Assembly (NCBI RefSeq): GCF_002251295.1 | Contig: NZ_NPJA01000021.1 | Coordinates: forward strand, 1 to 64,000 | Reading direction: 5' to 3' | DNA length: 64,000 nt | Source of the DNA: Prevotella sp. P5-50 | Lineage (GTDB): Bacteria; Bacteroidota; Bacteroidia; Bacteroidales; Bacteroidaceae | Shown: piece by piece, positions 32,479 through 42,771 of the stretch | How the letters are laid out: each line of letters opens with the position of its first letter | Position numbering within the stretch: position 1 is the stretch's first letter | Program-made: the position numbers and the translations under genes | The notes under the pieces: model-generated | Database searches by the model: none | What the model saw: the letters and a program-made list of their open reading frames with translations, nothing else | What the model was told of the DNA's origin: nothing

Positions 32479-34491
32479 TTATGCCAACAGGGCCTTCACC
32501 TGCTTATAGACGTTTTCGCCAGTATAACCGAGTTTCTCGTCGAGCACCTTGTAGGGAGCAGAGAAGCCGAAGCTGTTGAGCCCCCATACAGTACCGTCGG
32601 CTCCTACGAGACCTTCGAGGGTGACGGGAAGCCCTGCGGTCATACCAAACTTCTTCTTGCCTGCGGGGAGAACGCTCTCCTGATACTCCTTAGGCTGGCT
32701 GCGGAACAGACCTTCTGAAGGTACGCTGACTACGCGAACCTTCACGCCGTCTTTGCGCAACAGGTCAGCACCTGCCTCAAGGGTAGATACCTCAGAACCA
32801 GAAGCGAGCAGGATGACATCGTAGTCTTCGTCGCTACCTGCTACTACATAAGCACCCTTGGTGGCCTGGCTGTAGTCGTTGCCTGCGGGCAGCATGTCGA
32901 TATTCTGACGTGAGAAGATTAGGGCGGTAGGAGTATCGGTATTCTCCATCGCCATGCGCCAGCATACGGTGGTCTCTTCTGCATCGGCAGGACGTACAAC
33001 GAGTACGGAGTTCTTGCCGTGGTGGTTCTTGAGTTTCTCCATCAGGCGAATCTGTGCCTCTTGCTCTACGGGCTCATGGGTAGGTCCGTCTTCACCTACA
33101 CGGAAGGCATCGTGGGTCCAGATGAACTTCACGGGGAGTTCCATGAGGGCTGCCATACGTACGGCAGGTTTCATATAGTCGGAGAATACAAAGAATGTGC
33201 CGCATGCAGGGATTACACCTCCGTGGAGAGCCATACCGATGCAGCAGCATGCCATGGTGAGCTCTGCAACACCAGCCTGGAAGAAGGCACCGCTGAAATC
33301 GCCACGTACGATGTCGTGGGTCTTCTTGAGGAATCCATCGGTCTTATCTGAGTTTGAAAGGTCGGCAGAGGCGCAGATCATGTTGGGCACCTGTTCTGCT
33401 AATACACCGAGTACGGTAGCGCTTGCACCACGTGTAGCTGCACCTGCCTTCTGCTGTACGAGACTCCAGTCAATCTTGGGAGCTTTACCGCTGAACCACT
33501 CTTCCAGGAGTTGAGCCTTTTCAGGATTCTCCTTTGCCCATGCAGCTTTCTGTGCGTAACGCTCTGCCACAATTTTCTTAAGTTCTTCTGCGCGTTTAGC
33601 GTACATCTCTTTCACTTCTGGGAAGATCTGGAATGGATTCTCAGGATCAGCACCAAGGTTCTTCATCGTGTTGACGTAAGCATCGCCGCCGAGTGGAGCG
33701 CCGTGGGTAGCACAGTTGCATTCGTAGCTGCTGTTGTCAGCCTTGCGAGCGCCCTTACCCATGACACAATGGCCGATGATCAGGCTTGGACGATCGGTTT
33801 CCTTCTGAGCATTCTTGATGGCTTCGCGAATCTGGTCAACGTCGTTACCATTGATCTTCTGTACGTACCATCCCCATGCTTCGTATTTCTTGGCGGTATC
33901 CTCATTGGTCACCACTTCTGTCTTGGTGGAGAGTTGGATATCGTTGGCATCATAGAACATGATGAGGTTGTCGAGTCCTAATGTTCCGGCAATACGTCCT
34001 GCGCCCTGTGAGATTTCCTCCTGTACACCACCGTCAGAGATGTAGGCATAGATGGTCTGTCCCATCACGTCGCCCATGCGTGCCTTGAGGAACTTGGCAG
34101 CAATGGCAGCACCTACGGCAAAGCAATGGCCTTGTCCGAGAGGTCCAGAGGTATTCTCGATACCACGGGCGATTTCGCGCTCAGGGTGACCAGGAGTTAC
34201 GGAACCCCATTGACGGAGGTTTTTAAGGTCTTCAAGGGTGAACTTGCCGATGAGGGCGAGCTGTGAGTAAAGCATAGGAGCCATGTGACCTGGGTCGAGG
34301 AAGAAACGGTCGCGTCCTTCCCACTCAGGATGCTCTGGATCATATACGAGGAATTCGCTATAGAGGGTGTTGATGAAATCGGCACCACCCATAGCTCCTC
34401 CGGGGTGTCCAGACTTGGCTTTCTCTACCATTGAAGCTGCGAGAATACGAATATTATCTGCAGCCTTGTTCATGATTTTGTTGTCGTTCAT
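32479..34491 (-). CDS. tkt: Transketolase
   Basis: A 670-residue TPP enzyme that moves two-carbon units between pentose phosphates. SGHPGGAMGGADF (N-terminal, His for catalysis), the TPP/Mg loop YISDGGVQEEISQGAGRIAG ... YDANDIQLS, the pyrimidine domain GVAELTMACCCIGMAL and the C-terminal domain (HEPVEQEAQIRLM, LVVRPADAEET) are in order. The ATG at 34491 is preferred to the TTG two codons earlier. It has its own promoter in a 131-base gap after the arabinofuranosidase gene. Confidence 0.95.
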   Translation of the reverse strand: MNDNKIMNKAADNIRILAASMVEKAKSGHPGGAMGGADFINTLYSEFLVYDPEHPEWEGRDRFFLDPGHMAPMLYSQLALIGKFTLEDLKNLRQWGSVTPGHPEREIARGIENTSGPLGQGHCFAVGAAIAAKFLKARMGDVMGQTIYAYISDGGVQEEISQGAGRIAGTLGLDNLIMFYDANDIQLSTKTEVVTNEDTAKKYEAWGWYVQKINGNDVDQIREAIKNAQKETDRPSLIIGHCVMGKGARKADNSSYECNCATHGAPLGGDAYVNTMKNLGADPENPFQIFPEVKEMYAKRAEELKKIVAERYAQKAAWAKENPEKAQLLEEWFSGKAPKIDWSLVQQKAGAATRGASATVLGVLAEQVPNMICASADLSNSDKTDGFLKKTHDIVRGDFSGAFFQAGVAELTMACCCIGMALHGGVIPACGTFFVFSDYMKPAVRMAALMELPVKFIWTHDAFRVGEDGPTHEPVEQEAQIRLMEKLKNHHGKNSVLVVRPADAEETTVCWRMAMENTDTPTALIFSRQNIDMLPAGNDYSQATKGAYVVAGSDEDYDVILLASGSEVSTLEAGADLLRKDGVKVRVVSVPSEGLFRSQPKEYQESVLPAGKKKFGMTAGLPVTLEGLVGADGTVWGLNSFGFSAPYKVLDEKLGYTGENVYKQVKALLA

Positions 34492-34539
34492 AATCAATGT
34501 TTTATTTTGATAACGTTAGTTTTGTTGTAATATCACATG

Positions 34540-34547
34540 CAAATATA
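34540..34547 (-). promoter_or_regulatory. tkt -7 element TATATTTG
   Basis: TAnnTTTG match on the minus strand, 48 bases before the tkt ATG, allowing tkt-rpiB expression independent of the arabinose operon. Confidence 0.6.
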
Positions 34548-34622
34548 CAGAAAAAATCCGAAAAGATTACTTTGTGTATTGCTTTTTTTGTGAATTTCCT
34601 AAATAAAGTCCTTTAATGTCGC

Positions 34623-36212
34623 TTATTTCAAGGTCATTACTACCAAACTCTTAGCAGGAATCTTCACCGAGAGCACGTTTTTCTTGAGTTTGGCTTGCTT
34701 GAAATCGGCAACTTTTACGCGGTCGGGGTGATCGAAATCGTTGAAGTCTGCTACGTTTTTAGCGGTAAGAATCTGTCCGTTGACGCTCTTGGCATTTGTA
34801 CCTTCGAGGGCGATGTCGATCGCCTGTTCTTTGTCAAGGCTGACATTGGTAAGGGCAATGACAATCTGACCATCCTTGGTCTTGGCTGCAGAATAGGACA
34901 GCAAGGGCAGGTTGCGATAGCCATTAGCCTTCTGAGCATCCATAGGGGTGAAATACTCGTGGCGCACCTTCATGGTGTCGCAGGCTATTGTCATGGGCAG
35001 ATAGGTGGCATCCTGGAAAGGAGCGTACATCTTGAAAACATAGTAGGTTGGGGTGAGTACCATGTGGCCTGTGCCTTCTTGGTCGGTAAGAATCATGGAT
35101 TGCAGTACGTTGACAACCTGTGCGATATTCGCCATCTTCACACGGTCGGTATGACGATGGAAAACGTCGAGGGAGAGAGAAGCCACAAAAGCGTCGCGCA
35201 GGGCATTCTGCTGATAGAGGTGACCGGCGATGGTACCAGGTTCTTCGTCCCACCAGGTGCCCCATTCGTCAACCACAAGATCTACTCTATGGTTGGGGTC
35301 TTTCTCATCCATGATAGCTTTGTGCTTCTTGATGACCTCTTCTATCTCCAGACATTTGCCGAGTGCCCAGTAGTACTGGTCGTTGTCGAACTTGATAGCA
35401 GAACCCTTCGAACCATTCCAACCTGCCGCGGTATAGTAGTGGAGCGATACGCCGTTCATGCGTTCGCCGATGCGATCCATCAATACGCTGGTCCATTTGT
35501 AGTCGCAGTCGGAAGCACCACTTCCGATGCGGTAGAGGTGGTTGCCTGGTTGGTCGCGCAGGTAGGTATTGAATTTACGGAATTCGTCTGAGTAGTATTC
35601 TGGTGTCATGTTGCCACCACAGCCCCATGCCTCGTTGCCGATACCGAAATACTTCACGTGCCAAGCCTTGTCGCGACCGTTCTGGCGACGCAGACGTGCC
35701 ATCGGAGTATCTTCGTTGCTGGTCATATACTCCACCCATTGTGCCATCTCCTTGACTGTTCCGCTTCCAACGTTACCGCTGACGTAGGGTTCGCAACCCA
35801 GCATTTCACAGAGGTTCAGAAATTCGTGTGTGCCAAAAGAGTTGTCTTCAATCGTTCCGCCCCAGGTGTTGTTGCGCAGCGAAGGACGCTTGTCGCGAGG
35901 ACCGATACCGTCCATCCAATGGTAGTCGTCGGCAAAGCATCCACCAGGCCAACGGAGTACAGGAACGTTCAAGTCTTTGAGTGCTTCAAACACGTCTTTT
36001 CGGTAGCCGTTGATATTGGGGATGGGAGAGTTCTCGCCCACCCAGAGACCACCATAGATGCAAGATCCGAGATGTTCGGCAAACTGTCCGTAGATCTCAC
36101 GGTTGATGGTGTTCTTACCTTGGTCGGTTTTGAGTGTTGCCTTGATGCTTTCTGCAGAAACCTGAGAAGCGCATAGGGCAAAGGCTGCTGATAGGAAATA
36201 ATTGTAATGCAT
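34623..36212 (-). CDS. Exported GH51 alpha-L-arabinofuranosidase
   Basis: A 529-residue protein with a signal peptide (FLSAAFALCASQVSA). The GH51 domain releases L-arabinose from arabinan or arabinoxylan side chains: IYGQFAEHLGSCIYGGLW near the N-terminus, RWPGGCFADDYHW, the acid/base Glu in YFGIGNEAWGCGG (~195) and the nucleophile Glu in DLVVDEWGTWW (~315), with a C-terminal beta domain. The length fits the family. It is the last gene of the arabinose run, 32 bases after the kinase gene, and links glycan breakdown to arabinose catabolism. Confidence 0.93.
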   Translation of the reverse strand: MHYNYFLSAAFALCASQVSAESIKATLKTDQGKNTINREIYGQFAEHLGSCIYGGLWVGENSPIPNINGYRKDVFEALKDLNVPVLRWPGGCFADDYHWMDGIGPRDKRPSLRNNTWGGTIEDNSFGTHEFLNLCEMLGCEPYVSGNVGSGTVKEMAQWVEYMTSNEDTPMARLRRQNGRDKAWHVKYFGIGNEAWGCGGNMTPEYYSDEFRKFNTYLRDQPGNHLYRIGSGASDCDYKWTSVLMDRIGERMNGVSLHYYTAAGWNGSKGSAIKFDNDQYYWALGKCLEIEEVIKKHKAIMDEKDPNHRVDLVVDEWGTWWDEEPGTIAGHLYQQNALRDAFVASLSLDVFHRHTDRVKMANIAQVVNVLQSMILTDQEGTGHMVLTPTYYVFKMYAPFQDATYLPMTIACDTMKVRHEYFTPMDAQKANGYRNLPLLSYSAAKTKDGQIVIALTNVSLDKEQAIDIALEGTNAKSVNGQILTAKNVADFNDFDHPDRVKVADFKQAKLKKNVLSVKIPAKSLVVMTLK

Positions 36213-36244
36213 AATTAGTATTGTATTTTAAATTTGTATTGGAT

Positions 36245-37843
36245 TTATTTTTTGTTTGCTGTGGCAGCCTGTTCTATGGCGAGACCGCTCTTGTAGTTTT
36301 CAATATAGGCATTGAATCCTGCCACGTCATGAGCGTCAGGAGCGATCTCCGTACCTGTATTGCCGTTGAATACCTTGTGCTCGAGATAGTCGGCAAGGGT
36401 CTGTTGCTTGTCGTTGTTGACCAGGTAGTCTGCCAAAAGGGCAATACCCCATGCTCCGCCTTCACCTGCAGTCTTCATGACAGAGATGGGAGAATTGATG
36501 GCTGCTGCCAATACGCGTTGCCCAACACCTTCGGTCTTGAAAAGTCCACCGTGTCCGGTGATACGATCTACCTTCACGTGTTCGTCGTTGAAAAGGATGT
36601 CGTTACCGATTTTCAATACTGCAACAGAGGCATAGAGGTTGGCACGCATGAAATTGGCTAATGAGAAATGGTCGTTGGCAGAGCGCACAAAGAGGGGGCG
36701 ACCTTCAGCCAGTCCGGTTACCGGTTCGCCTGAGAAATAGTTGTAGGCTACAAGTCCGCCACAGTCTGCATCGCCTGTCATAGCGTGGTTATAGAGTTTA
36801 CCGAATACCTCATTCATATCAACAGGTACGCCGAGCAACTGCTGGTACTCCTTGAAAATATTGACCCATGCGTTGAGGTCGCTGGTGCAGTTGTTGCAAT
36901 GAACCATGGCGACGAGAGAACCATCAGGAGTGGTCACCATGTCGATCATCTCGTAGGGTTTGGAGAGTTCTTTCTCCAATACAATCATAGAGAACGACGA
37001 GGTGCCTGCACTTACGTTTCCTGTGCGTTGCTTGACAGCATTGGTGGCTACCATGCCTGTGCCAGCATCGCCCTCAGGAGGACATAAGGGGCATCCGGCC
37101 TTCAGATGACCCGATACATCGAGCAGACTGGCACCTTTCTCCGTCAGGCAACCAGCCTTTTCTCCTGCATTCAGCGTGGTGGGGAGGATGTCAAGTAATT
37201 GCCAGGGATAGTGCTTAGAGGCAACGAGGGTGTTGAACTTGTCAACCATGGTTGCGTCGTAGGTCTTGGTGTTGGGATCAACGGGAATCATACCTGAAGC
37301 GTCGCCGATGCCGAGTACAAATTCGCCAGTCAGCTGCCAATGAACATATCCTGCCAAAGTGGTCAGATATTTGATGTCTTTCACATGTGCCTCTCCATCG
37401 AGAATACATTGGTAAAGGTGGCTGATGCTCCAGCGCAAGGGAATGTTGTATTGAAACAGTTTTGAAAGTTCGGCAGCAGCCTTCTGCGTATTGGTATTGC
37501 GCCAAGTACGGAAGGGCACGAGTATCTGCTCGTCTTGGTTGAATGCCATATAGCCGTGCATCATAGCGCTAAAGCCAAGGCTTGCCAGCGTTTCCAATTC
37601 GACATCATATTCCTTGCGTACATTGGCACGGAGGTCTGCATAGCAGTCTTGAAGACCTTTCCAAATGGCGTCGATGCTGTAGGTCCACAGACCGTCAACG
37701 AGCTGGTTCTCCCATTCGTGAGCACCTTGTGCTATGGGGTGGTGGTTCTCATCGATGAGAACAGCCTTGATGCGGGTAGAACCAAACTCGATGCCGAGTA
37801 CAGCCTTACCGCTTTCTATTGTTTGTTTTGCATTATTTGTCAT
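36245..37843 (-). CDS. araB: FGGY-family pentulokinase, probable L-ribulokinase
   Basis: A 532-residue FGGY carbohydrate kinase. It starts with the ATP-binding [17 protein letters not shown] loop and includes [28 protein letters not shown], the second phosphate-binding GTSSFSMIV, and [14 protein letters not shown] with AINSPISVM near the C-terminus. Sequence alone does not separate L-ribulokinase from xylulokinase; the call rests on the neighbouring araD, AraR-like regulator and arabinofuranosidase. It lies 56 bases after araD. Confidence 0.82.
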   Translation of the reverse strand: MTNNAKQTIESGKAVLGIEFGSTRIKAVLIDENHHPIAQGAHEWENQLVDGLWTYSIDAIWKGLQDCYADLRANVRKEYDVELETLASLGFSAMMHGYMAFNQDEQILVPFRTWRNTNTQKAAAELSKLFQYNIPLRWSISHLYQCILDGEAHVKDIKYLTTLAGYVHWQLTGEFVLGIGDASGMIPVDPNTKTYDATMVDKFNTLVASKHYPWQLLDILPTTLNAGEKAGCLTEKGASLLDVSGHLKAGCPLCPPEGDAGTGMVATNAVKQRTGNVSAGTSSFSMIVLEKELSKPYEMIDMVTTPDGSLVAMVHCNNCTSDLNAWVNIFKEYQQLLGVPVDMNEVFGKLYNHAMTGDADCGGLVAYNYFSGEPVTGLAEGRPLFVRSANDHFSLANFMRANLYASVAVLKIGNDILFNDEHVKVDRITGHGGLFKTEGVGQRVLAAAINSPISVMKTAGEGGAWGIALLADYLVNNDKQQTLADYLEHKVFNGNTGTEIAPDAHDVAGFNAYIENYKSGLAIEQAATANKK

Positions 37844-37899
37844 TTTTCTACTGTTTTGTTAATGAAGGATGGGATCCATGAATTGTTGAAGTATGAAAT

Positions 37900-38601
37900 C
37901 TATTGTTTCTTCTTCTGGCCATAGTAGGCATTGGGACCATGCTTGCGTGAGAAATGCTTTTCAACGAGCAGGGGATTCATCGTGGTGTCGGGATTGACCG
38001 ACAGAGAGATGAATGCCATTTTTGCCACTTGTTCCATCACTACGGCGTTATAGACTGCCTGGTCGGCATCTTTACCCCATGAGAAAGGGCCATGGTTCTT
38101 GACCAAGACACCAGGGGTGTGGACGGGATTGATATTACCAGAAGAGATGCGGTTGACGATGACAACACCAGTATGGTATTCGTATTCTGCCATCTGGTCG
38201 GCTGTCATATCGGCAGTACACGGAATATCATCGTGGAAATAGTCGGCATGGGTAGTACCGATATTGGGAATGTCGCGTCCTGCCTGTGCCCAAGCGGTGG
38301 CATAGGTAGAGTGGGTATGGACTACACCTCCGATTTCAGGGAAGGCACGGTAGAGTACCAAATGGGTAGGAGTGTCGGATGAGGGGTTGAGGTCACCTTC
38401 CACTACTTTGCCGCTGTGGAGATCTACAACAACCATATCGGATGCCTTCATGGTGTCATAGCTGACTCCAGAGGGCTTGATGACTACCAATCCCTTTTCG
38501 CGGTCGATGGCAGAAACGTTGCCCCACGTGAAAATCACGAGATTGTGTTTCACAAGGTCGAGATTGGCTTGGAATACTTTTTCTTTCAGTTCTTCTAACA
38601 T
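37900..38601 (-). CDS. araD: L-ribulose-5-phosphate 4-epimerase
   Basis: A 233-residue class II aldolase-fold epimerase that makes D-xylulose-5-phosphate. [21 protein letters not shown], the zinc site [11 protein letters not shown] with a further His in GTTHADYFH, and [20 protein letters not shown] are typical of AraD/SgbE/UlaF. The Tyr near the C-terminus (PNAYYGQ) is also typical. Context selects araD over the ascorbate paralogues. Confidence 0.93.
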   Translation of the reverse strand: MLEELKEKVFQANLDLVKHNLVIFTWGNVSAIDREKGLVVIKPSGVSYDTMKASDMVVVDLHSGKVVEGDLNPSSDTPTHLVLYRAFPEIGGVVHTHSTYATAWAQAGRDIPNIGTTHADYFHDDIPCTADMTADQMAEYEYHTGVVIVNRISSGNINPVHTPGVLVKNHGPFSWGKDADQAVYNAVVMEQVAKMAFISLSVNPDTTMNPLLVEKHFSRKHGPNAYYGQKKKQ

Positions 38602-38656
38602 GATGTTTAGATTTATAAATTAGACAAGGATAACTGTGTCGTGTGGCACAGCAATC

Positions 38657-39334
38657 CTATAGTTTGAAATTAGGATCTTCGTTGTACGCTTTCTTGTTGA
38701 AACGGTAGAGATAGGCGCCACGACGTGAACTGGTCTTATCTATCAGTTCTGTCTTCTCGATGAAGTCCATTTCCTTCACGCGCTTACGGAAATTGCGCTT
38801 GTCGAGTTCCTCGCCGTTGACAGCTTCATACAGATGTTGAAGTTGGGTAAGGGTGAAGAGACTCGGTAACAGCGTGAAGCCAATTGGTGCGGTGCGAATC
38901 TTTTCTTTCATGATGCGACGTGCCTTCTCCACCATTATTTTATGGTCAGAATAGAGTGGGGGGATATTGTCTATGCTCACCCATTCCACGCCATGCTGTT
39001 CGCGCAGTTCGTCGTCGTATTGTTTGACGTTGATCAGGGCGTAGTAGGCAATAGAGACCACACGTTCACCTGGGTCACGGTCAACACTACCGAAAGCGCC
39101 TACTTGACGCATATATACATTGCGCATACCGGTAAGTTCGTAGAGCACGCGGTCGGCAGCTTCGTCGATGCCCTCATCGAGGTGGATGAAGCCTCCGTAG
39201 AGACTCCATTCACCACGCCCAGGATCCATCTGACGTTTGCCGATCAGGATCTTGAGTTCGTTCTGGTCGAATCCGAAAATGATACAATCGACCGATACGA
39301 GGACTTTTGTTTTATCTTGATAGAAACTTGTCAT
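38657..39334 (-). CDS. AraR-like Nudix-domain transcriptional regulator
   Basis: A 225-residue protein with an N-terminal Nudix fold (~10-140) and a C-terminal winged-helix DNA-binding domain (~150-220, LFTLTQLQHLYEAVNGEELDKRNF). The Nudix box region reads GGFIHLDEGIDEAADRVLYE and lacks the catalytic REXXEE glutamates, as expected for a regulator rather than a hydrolase. Bacteroides AraR, a repressor of arabinose genes that responds to L-arabinose, has this architecture and context. The ATG at 39334 is chosen because the longer frame overlaps the transporter gene; it leaves a 4-base gap. Confidence 0.85.
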   Translation of the reverse strand: MTSFYQDKTKVLVSVDCIIFGFDQNELKILIGKRQMDPGRGEWSLYGGFIHLDEGIDEAADRVLYELTGMRNVYMRQVGAFGSVDRDPGERVVSIAYYALINVKQYDDELREQHGVEWVSIDNIPPLYSDHKIMVEKARRIMKEKIRTAPIGFTLLPSLFTLTQLQHLYEAVNGEELDKRNFRKRVKEMDFIEKTELIDKTSSRRGAYLYRFNKKAYNEDPNFKL

Positions 39335-39338
39335 AATA

Positions 39339-41300
39339 CTACCAAAGTATGGCGTAAAGCAACAAGGTAATGACACAGATTCCTACGGCACCGTATGTGT
39401 AGTTGCGGTCGGTAGAGAAGATAGAGAGATTGATAGGAAGGGCTTTCTCGTCCTTGACCTTATCATGTGAGTTGCTGTAGAGCCATACGGCATTGCAGCC
39501 TACGAGTACGCCGAAGAAGATGAATGCCTGGAAACCGATGTCGTTCAGATAGTCGATGAAATTTGTTTCTGGAGACTTCACATCGTGAGTGGCGCCGAGA
39601 ATTACTACTATTGCAGCCACGATAATCATGGCAAGACCAGCTACTGCCAGGATGCGTGCCCATGTCATCATCTGCTTCTGATCTGCGGCAGAAGGAGTTT
39701 CTGCACTTACATATTTCTTATCGAGATATGATACAAGGATGAAGAAGGTGACAAGGATGATGAAAATGTAGGAAGCACGGAACTGGAAGGCTACATCGGG
39801 GAAGCAAACCTTGAAGAGTACACCCATGGGGATGGTTAGGATGGCCGTCCATACTGCTGCAGTAGAAGAGGCACGCTTCCACAGCAGACCAAGACCAAAG
39901 ACGGTGATGATACCTGGATAGATGAAACCTGAATATTCCTGAATGTACTGGAATGCCTGGTCAAGTCCGCCCAGCAACGGTTTAACGGTAACAAGGGCTA
40001 TAACCAATGACACAACGGCTACGATACGGCCGGTATTTACCAACTGCTTGTCACTCGCACCCTTGTTGATGTACTTCTTGTATATGTCCATCGTGAAAAG
40101 GGTTGAGGTGGAGTTGAACATAGAAGCCAAAGAAGAGATGATGGCAGCTACAAGAGCGGCAAAACTCAAGCCCTTGATACCTGTAGGTGTGAAGTTGCGG
40201 ATGAGCCAAGGATAGGCATCATCGGCAACGTTGATATTGCCTGCCAATTCCATGTTCTTGAAGAATTCGGGATTCTCCATAATATAATAGGCGCAAATGC
40301 CAGGAAGTACTACGATGAAAGGAATGAGAATCTTAAGGAAACCGGCGAAGATAAGACCCTTCTTGGCTTCGTTGATACTCTTGGCGGCAAGTCCTTTCTG
40401 AATGATATATTGGTTGAAACCCCAATAACCGAGATTGGTAAGCCAAACTCCACCTACTACAGCGGCAATACCAGGAACATTGGCAAAGGCATCAGCATTA
40501 TGGCTTTGCTGGATGACTAAGTGGAAATGAACATCCTGTGCATGGGCGCCTGTCGTCATGTCGTTATAAACCTGTCCAAGGGCGCCTAATGCGTCGGTTC
40601 CCATTACTATACCCATTTCCTGTAATGCGATGTAAGCGGTAATAATACCGCCACCTACGAGGAAGGTGACCTGCATCACATCGGTCCAAGCCACAGAGGC
40701 AAGTCCGCCATAGATAGAATAGGTTCCTGCCACAATGAACAATCCGAGGATGATCAACATACGGATGGAAACCTCCATGCCGAAGATGCTGACGCCAAGA
40801 CCTTGAAGACCGAGAATTTGTTCGATGGCCAAAGCGCCCAGCCATGCTACAGAAGTCAGGTTGACGAAGACATAAAGGAAAAGCCACAGAATAGAGAAGG
40901 CAAGGCCTACGCCATCATTATAGCGTTCACGGAGAAATTGTGGAATAGTGAAAATCTTACGCTCAAGCATGACGGGAAGCAAGAACTTTCCAATGACTAC
41001 CAATGCGGCAGCTGCCATTACTTCATAGGCGGCAATAGCGATACCGTCACGGAATCCTGTTCCTGACATTCCGATAAACTGTTCGGCAGAAATGTTAGCA
41101 GCTATCAATGATGCACCTACAGCCCACCATGTTAGTGTGTTGCCAGCAAGGAAGTAGTCGTTGGCACTTTTTTCTTTTCCGTCTTTGTTGCGACTTAAAA
41201 ATAATCCTAAACCAACCAACAAGATTAGGTAGAATGCGAGAATTACAAAGTCGATGGTCTTGAAACCAGACATTGCAATTGCTCCTGAAATACTATTCAT
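39339..41300 (-). CDS. Na+/sugar symporter (SSS family)
   Basis: A 653-residue inner-membrane protein with about 14 predicted transmembrane segments. NDYFLAGNTLTWWAVGASLIAANISAEQ (positions ~45-75) holds the conserved TM1 signature of solute:sodium symporters, followed by FLRERYNDGVG and GLASVAWTDVMQ. Bacteroidetes homologues in ara operons import L-arabinose, which is inferred here. It lies 33 bases after the periplasmic mutarotase gene. Confidence 0.88.
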   Translation of the reverse strand: MNSISGAIAMSGFKTIDFVILAFYLILLVGLGLFLSRNKDGKEKSANDYFLAGNTLTWWAVGASLIAANISAEQFIGMSGTGFRDGIAIAAYEVMAAAALVVIGKFLLPVMLERKIFTIPQFLRERYNDGVGLAFSILWLFLYVFVNLTSVAWLGALAIEQILGLQGLGVSIFGMEVSIRMLIILGLFIVAGTYSIYGGLASVAWTDVMQVTFLVGGGIITAYIALQEMGIVMGTDALGALGQVYNDMTTGAHAQDVHFHLVIQQSHNADAFANVPGIAAVVGGVWLTNLGYWGFNQYIIQKGLAAKSINEAKKGLIFAGFLKILIPFIVVLPGICAYYIMENPEFFKNMELAGNINVADDAYPWLIRNFTPTGIKGLSFAALVAAIISSLASMFNSTSTLFTMDIYKKYINKGASDKQLVNTGRIVAVVSLVIALVTVKPLLGGLDQAFQYIQEYSGFIYPGIITVFGLGLLWKRASSTAAVWTAILTIPMGVLFKVCFPDVAFQFRASYIFIILVTFFILVSYLDKKYVSAETPSAADQKQMMTWARILAVAGLAMIIVAAIVVILGATHDVKSPETNFIDYLNDIGFQAFIFFGVLVGCNAVWLYSNSHDKVKDEKALPINLSIFSTDRNYTYGAVGICVITLLLYAILW

Positions 41301-41333
41301 AATAATTATAGGTATATTAGTGAATAAAACATA

Positions 41334-42512
41334 TTATTTGATTGAGAAACGGTAGGCAGCATGACTGTAGTATTTCTCACCGGGTTTAAGTGTGGGCTGA
41401 GGCCAGTCTTTCTTATTAGGACTGTCGGGATACTTCTGACTCTCCAAGCAGATGCTTACATGCTTGGGATAGGTAAGACCATGTTTCCGGGCTATCTTCG
41501 CATCAGCACCAACCCCCTGGAAGTTTCCAGAATATACCTGAACACCTGGTTCGTTGGTGAACATCTCCATAAAGATGCCACTCTTGGGACTATAGAGTGA
41601 AGCACATACCTGTGTATCATCGCCCTTTCCGTCTTTATAAGTGTTCAGACAATAGTTGTGGTCGTAGCCTGTGGCATTCTTGATCTGTTGATAGTCAGAA
41701 TGGATACTGTCACCTACAGCATGAGGAGTGCGGAAATCCATTGCAGTACCAGCTACAGGAAGAATCTCACCCGTTGTCATGTTGGTAGCGTCAGAGGGAG
41801 TGAAATTATCAGCATTAACATAGAGTATTTGGTCATAACAAGGTTTGGTGAAATCACCACTAAGATTGTAGTAGTTGTGGTTGGTCATGTTGATGATCGT
41901 TTCCTTGTCGGTAGTGGCTTCCCAAACGATGTCAAGGGTGTTGTCGGCAGTTACCTTATAAGTGGTAGTGGCGGTAACAGTACCGGGGAATCCATTTTCT
42001 CCGTCTGGAGCTACGATGGTGAGTTTGAGGATAGAGTCACCAACCTGTTCGGCATCATAGACTTTATGCATCCATCCGGTATTTCCACCTCCGTGAAGGC
42101 AATGGAGGGCATTGTTCTGACGCAACTGGTAGGTTGTACCTGAAAGGGTGAACTTACCTTTGTTGATTCGGTTTGCATAACGACCTACACTTGATCCGTA
42201 ATCAGAAGGTGTTTTGATCGTATCAGCATACTGAGCGATATTATCGAATCCAAGGACAACATCGGTGGGTTTACCGTCTTTGTCGGGCACCACAAGGCTT
42301 ACCACGCGACCACCATAGTTGGTGATGCAGGCTTCCATGCCATTATTGTTTTTAAGTACATACAGTTTGACGGGCTTTTCTTGAAGGATGGTGTCAAACT
42401 TAGCTGTGTCAAGTCCGGAAACTGTTAATGTGGCATTTTGTTTAGGGGCACATGATGCTGAAAGAATGGCAATGGTGCCAAGGCCAATAAGCATTGAATT
42501 GATTTTTCTCAT
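41334..42512 (-). CDS. Lipoprotein aldose 1-epimerase
   Basis: This 392-residue mutarotase carries a lipobox (AILSASCAPK, Cys ~21), so it is exported and lipid-anchored. The GalM-type core has NYGGRVVSLVVPDKDGK, SVGRYANRINKGKF, NALHCLHGGGNTGW with the general acid His, MTNHNYYNLSG, TGYDHNYCL and the catalytic Glu in SICLESQKYPDSPN. First gene of the arabinose operon; it would speed anomer conversion of arabinose before uptake. A cytosolic paralogue lies at 45445. Confidence 0.9.
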   Translation of the reverse strand: MRKINSMLIGLGTIAILSASCAPKQNATLTVSGLDTAKFDTILQEKPVKLYVLKNNNGMEACITNYGGRVVSLVVPDKDGKPTDVVLGFDNIAQYADTIKTPSDYGSSVGRYANRINKGKFTLSGTTYQLRQNNALHCLHGGGNTGWMHKVYDAEQVGDSILKLTIVAPDGENGFPGTVTATTTYKVTADNTLDIVWEATTDKETIINMTNHNYYNLSGDFTKPCYDQILYVNADNFTPSDATNMTTGEILPVAGTAMDFRTPHAVGDSIHSDYQQIKNATGYDHNYCLNTYKDGKGDDTQVCASLYSPKSGIFMEMFTNEPGVQVYSGNFQGVGADAKIARKHGLTYPKHVSICLESQKYPDSPNKKDWPQPTLKPGEKYYSHAAYRFSIK

Positions 42513-42584
42513 TGCGAAGAGTTTTTAGTTGTTAGTTATGTTTTCTAATTCTGCGTGCTAAGTTACGACTATTTTCTGAATTGA

Positions 42585-42592
42585 CAAAGATA
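42585..42592 (-). promoter_or_regulatory. Arabinose operon -7 element TATCTTTG
   Basis: TAnnTTTG match 73 bases before the ATG at 42512. An AGTGT-N7-ACACT inverted repeat lies just upstream (42604-42620) and could be a regulator site; the AraR operator sequence is not assigned. Confidence 0.6.
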
Positions 42593-42649
42593 TTACGGAG
42601 AAAAGTGTTGTGCTTACACTATTTTTTATAGTTTCTTGTTACATAGCAT

Positions 42650-42687
42650 AAAAAAACGGAAATGAAATTGATATTCATTTCCGTTTT
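42650..42687 (-). terminator. gluP-galK terminator
   Basis: Minus-strand AAAACGGAAATGA pairs perfectly with TCATTTCCGTTTT (13 pairs), followed by seven T. Confidence 0.9.
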
Positions 42688-42771
42688 ATAGAGAAATAAA
42701 ACGCGCTATTCTATACGTGAATTAAAGGGTTGTTTTTCAGACCGGAATACACTTTAAATAGCTGGTTCTGA

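Noticed and set aside
34695-35591. 298-codon plus-strand frame
   Set aside because: Antisense shadow of the GH51 gene, which has catalytic motifs and a signal peptide.
39335-39376. 14-residue N-terminal extension of the AraR-like regulator
   Set aside because: It overlaps the symporter gene; the ATG at 39334 leaves a normal 4-base gap.
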